In this document: piece by piece, positions 40,159 to 45,125 of the stretch
How the letters are laid out: each line of letters begins with the position of its first letter
Numbering within the stretch: the stretch's first letter is position 1
Assembly (NCBI GenBank): GCA_029009115.1
Contig: JAQXJU010000103.1
Location: forward strand, 1-45,125
Length of the DNA: 45,125 bases
DNA from: Bacteroidales bacterium
GTDB taxonomy: Bacteria; Bacteroidota; Bacteroidia; Bacteroidales; UBA932
Reading direction: 5' to 3'
Translations under genes and position numbers: made by a program
Notes under the pieces: generated by a model
Seen by the model: the letters and a program-made list of their open reading frames with translations, nothing else
Told to the model about the DNA's origin: nothing
Databases searched by the model: none

Positions 40159-41082
40159 ATGAGAACTGAGAAATTACTCGGACATTTGTCCACCGCTGCC
40201 GCATATTCGATATTCGGGCTCAACATAGTCTTTTGCAAAGACATAGCCAACACACATTGTGTGGAGCCCATTGTTCTTTTCACCCTGCGCTCGGGCGGAG
40301 CGGCGTTGCTGTTCTTCCTGATATCGGTTTTCCTTCCCATGGAGAAGATTGAAAGAAGTGATTTCGTAAAGATAGCCGGAGCATCGGTCATAGGCCTGTT
40401 CATACCTCAGGTGACCTTTCTTGTTGCCATATCTATGGCTACATCCATAGACACCGCAATTATGAGCACTCTTGGGCCTATCTTCACAATGATATTCGCA
40501 TTCATCTTTCTTGGCGAGCCTGTCACGCTGAGGAAGGCTGGGGGAGTAGCGCTCAGTTTCGCCGGGGTTATCTTCTTGATTCTAAATTCAGTACACTTGG
40601 GAGGAGCCAGCTCGTCCACGCCCTTGGGGATAGTGCTTCTGCTGGTGAACTGCCTGAGTTTCTCGCTATATCTGGGACTCTTCAGACCTGTAATCTCTAA
40701 GTACAGCGTAGTCAACTTTATGAAGTGGAGTTTCTTGATATCGGCAGTTCTGTCTCTGCCTTTTTCGATGAAGGGGCTGTTGAATACCGATTTCGCAGCC
40801 ATTCCGCCCAAGGTATGCCTCGAGATTGGCTACCTGATTCTGTGCGCAACTTGTATGGCATACTTCCTGATTCCTTTCGGGCAGAAGCGCCTCAGACCAA
40901 CTCTTGTGAGTATGTACACCTATCTGCAACCGATTATCGCGGCCGTTGTTAGCATCAGTACAGGAATTGACACTCTCGGCTGGCAAAAGATTCTTGCCAC
41001 AGTGCTGATTATTTCAGGAGTAGTTCTTGTCAGCAAAAGCAGGGCAGCAAATAGTGCTCCGTCGCAAGGAAGCCCTGATTAA
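40159..41082 (+). CDS. EamA-family (DMT superfamily) transporter
   Basis: A 307-residue inner-membrane carrier of the drug/metabolite transporter superfamily; the substrate may be an amino acid or another small metabolite and cannot be read from the sequence. I start at ATG 40159 (MRTEKLLGHLSTAAAYSIFG), because a TTG start at 40147 lies inside the promoter box. Two EamA repeats (about 10-145 and 160-300) give ten membrane segments, with typical IFTMIFAFIFLGEPVTLRKAGGV and GWQKILATVLIISGVVLVSK ends. It is the last clear housekeeping-type gene before the accessory region. Confidence 0.9.
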   Translation: MRTEKLLGHLSTAAAYSIFGLNIVFCKDIANTHCVEPIVLFTLRSGGAALLFFLISVFLPMEKIERSDFVKIAGASVIGLFIPQVTFLVAISMATSIDTAIMSTLGPIFTMIFAFIFLGEPVTLRKAGGVALSFAGVIFLILNSVHLGGASSSTPLGIVLLLVNCLSFSLYLGLFRPVISKYSVVNFMKWSFLISAVLSLPFSMKGLLNTDFAAIPPKVCLEIGYLILCATCMAYFLIPFGQKRLRPTLVSMYTYLQPIIAAVVSISTGIDTLGWQKILATVLIISGVVLVSKSRAANSAPSQGSPD

Positions 41083-41109
41083 ACAGTCGGACATATGATT
41101 GGTTGAATT

Positions 41110-41199
41110 ATGAGCGAAACAGTTACAATCACAACAAAGCGATTCTCTGACATTCAGTGCGCAGACGATGCCGCCAAGGCGAAAAGTGGCAATGAGTGA
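41110..41199 (+). CDS. Possible 29-residue small ORF overlapping the DUF5131 gene start
   Basis: ATG 41110 opens a 29-codon frame (MSETVTITTKRFSDIQCADD, then AAKAKSGNE). Its stop TGA (41197-41199) overlaps the ATG of the DUF5131 gene at 41192 by 8 bases, a layout typical of translational coupling. It could be a small leader protein, or the surviving N-terminus of a deleted gene. I recognise no family, and no clear promoter is seen between the transporter and this ORF. Confidence 0.35.
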   Translation: MSETVTITTKRFSDIQCADDAAKAKSGNE

Positions 41200-41998
41200 G
41201 AAATGGGATATATATGCTGACTGGAATCCATGGCACGGCTGCACAAAGATAAGCCCGGGCTGCAAGTATTGTTATGTCTATAGGCAGGATGAGATGTACG
41301 GCAGCACTGTGGCTAGCAGTTTGTGCAGAAAAACAGGAGCGTTCAATCTGCCTGTGAAGCGGAAGAGGGACAAGTCCTACAAAATCCCGAGCGGCAAGGT
41401 AGTGTTCACCTGTTTTACCTCAGACTTTTTATTGGAGGATGCCGATGAGTGGAGAAAGGAATGCTGGCAGATGATACGCGAACGGAAAGATTTGTATTTC
41501 TATTTCTTCACAAAAAGGATACACCGCTTTGAGCAATGTATGCCTTCGGATTGGGGCGACGGATATGACAATGTGCTCATTGGCTGCACAGTGGAAAACC
41601 AGCAAATGGCCGATTTCAGGCTTCCTATCTTCAAGTCATTGCCAATCAAGCACAAATCCATAATCGCGTCTCCTCTTCTCAGCGCTTTGAATCTGATACC
41701 ATACCTTGATGATGAAATCGAGGAAGTCAGTACAGGCGGCGAGTCCGGAATAGATGCGAGAGTCTGTGATTATCAATGGGTTCTGAATCTTCGGGATCAA
41801 TGTATTTCCAAAAATATTCCATTCCGCTACCATCAGACAGGGGCAAGGCTTCTCAAAGATGGAAAGTTATACCGCATCCCACGGCGTTATCAACTAGTTC
41901 AGGCGCACAAGGCCAACATTGATTTCCGTATTGGTCGTTACTATGTCCCCGAAACAGCGGATACATCCCTTTGGAAAGAAAGCGATTATCACGATTGA
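41192..41998 (+). CDS. DUF5131 family protein (phage Gp37/Gp68-like)
   Basis: A 268-residue protein of the Gp37/Gp68 family (PF07505), found in phages and mobile regions. I start at ATG 41192 (MSEKWDIYADWNPWHGC). The hallmark three-Cys motif is intact: GCTKISPGCKYCYVYRQDE, spacing C-x6-C-x2-C, which suggests a radical-SAM-like Fe-S site. Other family pieces are VFTCFTSDFLLEDADEWR, YFFTKRIHRFEQCMPSDW, LIGCTVENQQMADFRL, ISPLLSAL-like KSIIASPLLSAL, STGGESG and FRYHQTGARL. The catalysed reaction is unknown. Some members occur with a partner called TcmP; none is seen here. It stands at the edge of an accessory region, consistent with transfer. Confidence 0.88.
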   Translation: MSEKWDIYADWNPWHGCTKISPGCKYCYVYRQDEMYGSTVASSLCRKTGAFNLPVKRKRDKSYKIPSGKVVFTCFTSDFLLEDADEWRKECWQMIRERKDLYFYFFTKRIHRFEQCMPSDWGDGYDNVLIGCTVENQQMADFRLPIFKSLPIKHKSIIASPLLSALNLIPYLDDEIEEVSTGGESGIDARVCDYQWVLNLRDQCISKNIPFRYHQTGARLLKDGKLYRIPRRYQLVQAHKANIDFRIGRYYVPETADTSLWKESDYHD

Positions 41999-42012
41999 AG
42001 CTGAAACTACCT

Positions 42013-42093
42013 ATGAAATCAAAGACACTGAGAATCATACTTGCGGCGGGAACTGTCGTTTCGCTCGCCTGGCAATATATTGCCTTGTTGTAA
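42013..42093 (+). CDS. Possible 26-residue hydrophobic peptide
   Basis: ATG 42013 starts MKSKTLRIILAAGTVVSLAW, continues QYIALL and stops at TAA 42091. It has two lysines and an arginine followed by one membrane-length hydrophobic segment, like small membrane peptides. It begins 14 bases after the DUF5131 stop. It may also be chance reading of a decayed region, since the adjoining bases belong to a frameshifted regulator. Confidence 0.25.
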   Translation: MKSKTLRIILAAGTVVSLAWQYIALL

Positions 42094-42325
42094 GTATCAG
42101 GGGAACAGGAAGCAGTTGGGCATTGCCCGCCGCTCTGTCTTGAGCGCTATCGGGTAACCCAGAACTCAAAACGATTGAAAGGATCGCAGAGTCCTTGGGC
42201 GTTCCGGTCCGGCCCTGTTCCAAGATATTAGAACCGTTGAAGGCTTTGTTTCTATCAATGGGAGCCTTTATCGTTTCTATACAAAGGAAGAATTGGAAGC
42301 TATGATTACGAAGAAGATGAAATAA
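42094..42325 (+). pseudogene. Frameshifted remnant of an XRE-type helix-turn-helix regulator
   Basis: Reading across two frame changes gives a recognisable HTH_XRE C-terminal half. First KQLGIARRSVLSAI, then after one extra G near 42152-42154 GNPELKTIERIAESLGVPV, then after one lost base near 42209-42215 FQDIRTVEGFVSINGSLYRF and a tail ending ITKKMK at TAA 42323-42325. The middle segment is the classic XRE pattern and the FVSINGSLYRF tail is common in Bacteroidales regulators. An intact start was not found. It ends 14 bases before the IS left end. Confidence 0.6.
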
Positions 42326-42339
42326 TTTGCTAATTTCTC

Positions 42340-42352
42340 AAGTTTGACACTT
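42340..42352 (+). repeat. Left terminal inverted repeat of the IS
   Basis: AAGTTTGACACTT, matching exactly the reverse complement of 44464-44476. It lies 14 bases after the regulator remnant. Confidence 0.8.
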
Positions 42353-42443
42353 GTATTCATTGCAGACTGACATATTTCGAGGCTACAGACCGCTGTAATG
42401 GCGATTTGTAGCCTCAAGATTTTTTTAGGATATGTAATGTTTT

Positions 42444-42583
42444 ATAGTTGTGATGGGGTGGACTTCGGTCCGGTACGCGCCTATGGCGCTATCCCTCCCA
42501 TTGGCCCTGTTGGGCCAATAGGCCCCTCCCGTTCACGAAGTCACGGGCGACTACGCCGCCCGAAGTCCACCCATCACAACTAT
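42444..42583. other. Branched hairpin element inside the IS, at the transposase 3' end
   Basis: Arms at 42444-42468 and 42560-42583 are complementary over 24 bases, with one extra G in the left arm (GGGG against GGG). Between them lie further perfect stems: GCGCC/GGCGC with loop TAT, ATTGGCCC/GGGCCAAT with loop TGTT flanked on both sides by CCCTCCC-type runs, and CGGGCG/CGCCCG (alternatively CCCGT/ACGGG). The result is a multi-arm fold closed by a long stem. The transposase stop TAG (42580-42582) lies in the base of the right arm, so a transcript that ends the gene would run straight into the structure. No U-run follows, so it is not a plain intrinsic terminator. It could be an RNA stabiliser, a transposase-binding site or a noncoding RNA. 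Confidence 0.75.
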
Positions 42584-44349
42584 CTGTCGCCATTATCCTC
42601 CTTTTTACGTTTTTTGGTCAACGATATGATGCTTCTCATCTGCTTCTTTGTGACTATCTGATAGTCCGTTCTAAAGCCTGCTGAGCCGTGCAGATGGTTT
42701 GTGAGATCTGTTCTTGTATAGGTAGGCACATATCCCTCTCCGTTGATACTCAGGAAGTTCATATCCTTCAGTGTGTCCAGGATTTCCCTTGTCGTGAAGT
42801 GCATACCACCTCTGTTTATCTTCTTTTCCAGATATCTATACAGCAGCAGTGACAGGAAGCATGTCAGGAAGTGGGCCTTTATCCTGTCATCCCGTTTCAG
42901 ATATACCGGTCTTGCGTTAAGATCGCTCTTGGTAATACGGAAGTCATTTTCTACAATCCATCTTCCGCTGTTCATCCTTATTACCTCTTCCGCTGGACCT
43001 TCCAAGTCTGTACATATGCAGTAGAAGCCATCGTACTGCGCCTCCTGATCTATCATTTCCTGATTCAGAGAGTAACTCGTCACCTGTGCGAGTTCTCCGT
43101 CATTGGTACAATGTTCCGCCTTTATGAACCTCTTTGCATCGTTAGGGCTCTTGCGCTTCCCCGTATTCGCTTTGCCTGATTCTAGAAGAGCCTGGGCTCT
43201 TTCTATCTGCCTGTTGCGGACATAGGACAGATAGTCGCGGTATTTGAACGAGAAGGTGACGATATAGCGTTGCTCAAGTGTTTCTCCGGTGGACATCTTT
43301 ACCGGCTCCCAACGCTCTTTGTAAAAGAGGGTTTCATGACACTCCCTGGCATCAACTTCCGTCAGGTCATAGGTTCTATCGGAGCCACGCATATGCCATC
43401 CTGACGTATCTAGAGCCCATTCCTGCAGTGTCTTGTTCATCTTCTTGACGGATTGAACCGTAATGAAAGACCTCTCGCTCACCGCATCATTCTTCCTGTT
43501 CTCGTATGATGACAGGCCTGCGTCGGTGCATACGATTATTTTGGATAACCCAAACTTCTCTTTAAGTATCTCCTCCATAGGCTTGAGCGTGGTGGTTTCA
43601 GCCTTGTTGCCCGGTTCAATGCACATCGCAAGAGGAAAGCCATCTCTGTCCACAAAGAGTCCCATCTGAACTATAGGTAGTGGACGTCCCTCCTTACAGT
43701 GACCATATTGCACAAGGCCACCTTCCTCCTCCCACTCGAAGAAGTAGTTCGTCAGGTCATAATAAACAACACTTGTGTCGCGCTTCCCAAGTTTGAGGCT
43801 GCGCTTGTACACATCCGCCTGTATCTCATTGAACTCTGTCGCCAACAGACTGAGAGCTCGATAGACCTGATGGATATCCTCTTCCGGCTGTTCAAGGAAC
43901 TTCCTGGCGTCTTCCAGTGACGACAGCTTGGAGCCGGGATACAGCAGACGAGTGTAAAGAAGGTGCGAAAGGATTTCGCTGAGATTGTACTTATTCTTGT
44001 GCTTCTTCTCGATTTTCTTGCAGATATAGTCCAGACCAAGCTCGTAATAGATCTTCTGAAGGAACAGATAACCGCCATTGTAGCAGCGTTGTTCGTCCTT
44101 CGCAACCAGAGTTGTTGGGGAATACTCCACTATCACTTTTCGGGCATTCTCTTTTTCCGCAGCCGTCAACTCGGCAACATATTTTTTTGCCTCGCCTATA
44201 GGGTCCGCATCCCCAAAGCGTGCCTTGAGATCATCAAGGGTGCCGAGACGCTCAATGTTTTTGGTCGAACATTTTCCATCGTTTGTGCGAAATGACTTCT
44301 GAACGTAGAAAAAAGTGTAATTTTTTGATTTGCAGGATTTTAATATCAT
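42580..44349 (-). CDS. IS1634-family-like transposase
   Basis: A 589-residue DDE transposase (start ATG 44349, MILKSCKSKNYTFFYVQKSF; ATG 44367 would add MLKDGN). IS4-type landmarks are visible: first Asp in SVVYYDLTNYFFEWEEEGG, second Asp in IIVCTDAGLSSYENRK, and the Glu in GRWIVENDFRITKSDLNARP, which fits the R-x3-E-x6-K part of the IS4 signature; the Tyr three before that Arg is Asn here. A conserved VQYGHCKEGRPLPIVQMGLFV and the C-terminal QIVTKKQMRSII are typical of this group. The frame is complete with no internal stop. TATCTTTG (44382-44389) is its likely -7 box. Confidence 0.9.
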   Translation of the reverse strand: MILKSCKSKNYTFFYVQKSFRTNDGKCSTKNIERLGTLDDLKARFGDADPIGEAKKYVAELTAAEKENARKVIVEYSPTTLVAKDEQRCYNGGYLFLQKIYYELGLDYICKKIEKKHKNKYNLSEILSHLLYTRLLYPGSKLSSLEDARKFLEQPEEDIHQVYRALSLLATEFNEIQADVYKRSLKLGKRDTSVVYYDLTNYFFEWEEEGGLVQYGHCKEGRPLPIVQMGLFVDRDGFPLAMCIEPGNKAETTTLKPMEEILKEKFGLSKIIVCTDAGLSSYENRKNDAVSERSFITVQSVKKMNKTLQEWALDTSGWHMRGSDRTYDLTEVDARECHETLFYKERWEPVKMSTGETLEQRYIVTFSFKYRDYLSYVRNRQIERAQALLESGKANTGKRKSPNDAKRFIKAEHCTNDGELAQVTSYSLNQEMIDQEAQYDGFYCICTDLEGPAEEVIRMNSGRWIVENDFRITKSDLNARPVYLKRDDRIKAHFLTCFLSLLLYRYLEKKINRGGMHFTTREILDTLKDMNFLSINGEGYVPTYTRTDLTNHLHGSAGFRTDYQIVTKKQMRSIISLTKKRKKEDNGDR

Positions 44350-44381
44350 ATTTCCATCTTTTAACATATCACAATATATTA

Positions 44382-44389
44382 CAAAGATA
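44382..44389 (-). promoter_or_regulatory. -7 promoter box for the transposase
   Basis: The minus strand reads TATCTTTG, a full TAnnTTTG match, 14 bases before ATG 44367 and 32 before ATG 44349. A TTTG 14 bases upstream is closer than the usual 17-23. Confidence 0.45.
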
Positions 44390-44403
44390 GAAAGAATATT
44401 TGA

Positions 44404-44431
44404 CAAAAAAAAGACTTTCAATAGAAAGTCT
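44404..44431 (-). terminator. Intrinsic terminator upstream of the transposase promoter
   Basis: On the minus strand AGACTTTC-TATT-GAAAGTCT forms an 8-base perfect stem (44431-44412) that runs into eight T residues. It lies between the right IS end and the transposase promoter, so it would stop transcripts entering the IS from the right-hand flank. Such shielding is known for other IS elements. Confidence 0.75.
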
Positions 44432-44446
44432 ATCAAATATTTATGA

Positions 44447-44587
<141 letters not shown>

Positions 44588-44622
44588 TAAAGGCAGCTAT
44601 CGATAATATTTCTGACGAAAAG

Positions 44623-44654
44623 TTTGCAGAATAAAAAATTCTGTGCTACCTTTG
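44623..44654 (+). promoter_or_regulatory. Promoter of tRNA-Gly, full Bacteroidota consensus
   Basis: TTTG (44623-44626), a 20-base spacer, and TACCTTTG (44647-44654) form a complete -33/-7 pair. The tRNA begins 10 bases after the -7 box. This is the best promoter match in the window and supports the phylum call. Confidence 0.75.
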
Positions 44655-44664
44655 CAATCCCAAC

Positions 44665-44737
44665 GCGGAAATAGCTCAGTTGGTAGAGCGCAACCTTGCC
44701 AAGGTTGAGGTCGCGGGTCCGAGCCCCGTTTTCCGCT
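44665..44737 (+). tRNA. tRNA-Gly (anticodon GCC)
   Basis: A 73-base cloverleaf. The acceptor stem pairs GCGGAAA with TTTCCGC. The D arm holds AGCTCAGTTGGTAGAGC. The anticodon stem AACCTT/AAGGTT encloses loop bases with GCC. The T arm is CGGGTCCGAGCCCCG-like. CCA is not encoded. The flanking promoter and a hairpin 9 bases downstream complete the unit. It reads glycine GGC/GGU codons. Confidence 0.93.
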
Positions 44738-44738
44738 C
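44712..44738 (+). repeat. 27-base direct repeat, copy 1 (3' end of tRNA-Gly)
   Basis: The T arm and acceptor 3' strand of the tRNA, identical over 27 bases to 44884-44910. Such a duplication of a tRNA 3' end is the usual mark of site-specific integration, or of a partly deleted tandem tRNA copy. Confidence 0.8.
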
Positions 44739-44745
44739 AAAAGAT

Positions 44746-44780
44746 GAACGACAGTCCTTGTGGCTGTCGTTCGGCGTTTT
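44746..44780 (+). terminator. Probable terminator after tRNA-Gly
   Basis: GAACGACAG and CTGTCGTTC form a perfect 9-base stem around a 9-base loop (44746-44772), followed by GGCGTTTT. It lies 9 bases after the tRNA end. Confidence 0.65.
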
Positions 44781-44800
44781 CAGAGATGATGGTTCCAGAG

Positions 44801-44883
44801 CCCGCGACCGAAACCGCACCCCCGAGGGGTCGCCGCGCAGCGGCGGGGGATAACGTAAAAGCAAAGGCATCGCCGCGCGATGC
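44801..44883. other. Cluster of GC-rich small hairpins between the two tRNA-end copies
   Basis: CCCGCGACC (44801-44809) is an inverted copy of GGTCGCGGG in the tRNA T arm. Three perfect hairpins with three-base loops follow: ACCCC-CGA-GGGGT (44818-44830), CGCCGC-GCA-GCGGCG (44831-44845) and GCATCGC-CGC-GCGATGC (44867-44883). The last touches the second tRNA-end copy. No convincing gene is seen here. Confidence 0.6.
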
Positions 44884-44910
44884 CGCGGGTCCGAGCCCCG
44901 TTTTCCGCTC
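44884..44910 (+). repeat. 27-base direct repeat, copy 2 (orphan tRNA-Gly 3' end; possible att site)
   Basis: Identical to 44712-44738, 172 bases downstream, but without the tRNA 5' half. After one mismatch the bases AAAGA also agree. It may be an attachment site left by an integrated element, or the rest of a second tRNA-Gly gene. Confidence 0.75.
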
Positions 44911-44911
44911 C

Positions 44912-44957
44912 AAAGAATTAGAGGGTAACCCCCAAAAGGGTTATCCTCTAATTCTTT
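44912..44957. terminator. Long-stem hairpin, probable bidirectional terminator
   Basis: A 20-base stem (AAAGAATTAGAGG... paired with ...CCTCTAATTCTTT) with one G-T pair encloses loop CCAAAA. It begins right after the second tRNA-end copy. The A-rich and T-rich ends give U-tracts for both strands. Confidence 0.65.
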
Positions 44958-45125
44958 ATGGTATCGTGCGACGGATGGCAGGGTACTGGGGTTGGCATGG
45001 GGTAGAAGAATATCTAGAGAGCTGACTTGTCATTTCACGGGATTGCTCAATCGGCCTCAGAGGTGCTTCTGACAGGGGTCTCCCTGACCGGTGAAATTCA
45101 CCTCGGAAGGCAATGTGCCCCAGAG
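44958..45125. other. Right edge, no supported gene
   Basis: Two frames stay open to the window edge: a minus-strand frame ending at TAA 44956-44958 and a plus-strand frame from about 45022. Neither shows a start, a motif or a family that I recognise, so nothing is called. Confidence 0.4.

Noticed and set aside
42444-42583. Integron attC site or CRISPR-like repeat
   Set aside because: There is only one copy, no integron integrase, no spacer array, and the fold lies inside the IS ends.
44676-44870. 64-codon minus-strand ORF antisense to tRNA-Gly
   Set aside because: Its end is the antisense of the tRNA, a common source of spurious ORFs.
44696-45025. 109-codon plus-strand ORF over the tRNA-Gly region
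   Set aside because: It reads through the tRNA, hairpins and repeat; the translation is Arg/Pro-rich and has no family features.
44956-45125. Minus-strand open frame at the right edge (…HIAFRGEFHRSGRPLSEAP…)
   Set aside because: It is open only because the window ends; no start, motif or recognised family, and a plus-strand frame here is equally open.

Overview
The window looks like a chromosome segment of a Bacteroidota bacterium, most likely order Bacteroidales. Four things support this: many promoter-like TAnnTTTG motifs (one with a TTTG element 20 bases upstream), a Rho factor with a long disordered insertion, a lipoprotein Omp85 protein (TamL type), and PorT/SbsA-like envelope genes. 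A gene very like cysteate synthase hints at a sulfonolipid maker such as Rikenellaceae (Alistipes relatives); that genus-level guess is inference only.

Positions 1-41082 are a dense housekeeping region. It opens with mnmE (cut by the left edge), a secreted GH2 glycosidase, rho, an LptD-like gene, a cell-wall amidase and dnaA. Next come pepD-rpe, an unusually short birA, and the rsfS-ftsH-cdsA-psd block. A minus-strand operon follows (ligA, yihY, the ppGpp synthetase/hydrolase, an Ig-like lipoprotein, a PorT-like barrel, ispG). Then come a predicted PPi-dependent phosphofructokinase, a second minus-strand operon (rRNA methylase, GH13, hypothetical, clpP), tamL, rarA, two small barrel proteins, and a third operon (rlmD, Ca/Na antiporter, cysteate synthase) divergent from a DMT transporter. 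Genes are tightly packed, with many 1-38 base overlaps between neighbours.

Positions 41083-45125 are accessory. They hold a DUF5131 (Gp37/Gp68) gene with a small overlapping upstream ORF, a frameshifted HTH regulator remnant, and a complete 2.1-kb insertion sequence with an IS1634-like transposase. After it come a cut gene tail, tRNA-Gly(GCC), and an exact 27-base copy of that tRNA's 3' end 172 bases downstream, separated from the tRNA by a run of hairpins.

Points most worth a second look are: the strongly folded, branched 140-base element inside the IS next to the transposase stop codon; a ClpP whose third catalytic position is Asn; six start codons lying only 5-9 bases after a -7 promoter box, which suggests leaderless mRNAs; the cysteate synthase; the short IspG; the truncated BirA; and the tRNA-end duplication. 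No CRISPR array, rRNA or recognised multi-gene defence system was seen.
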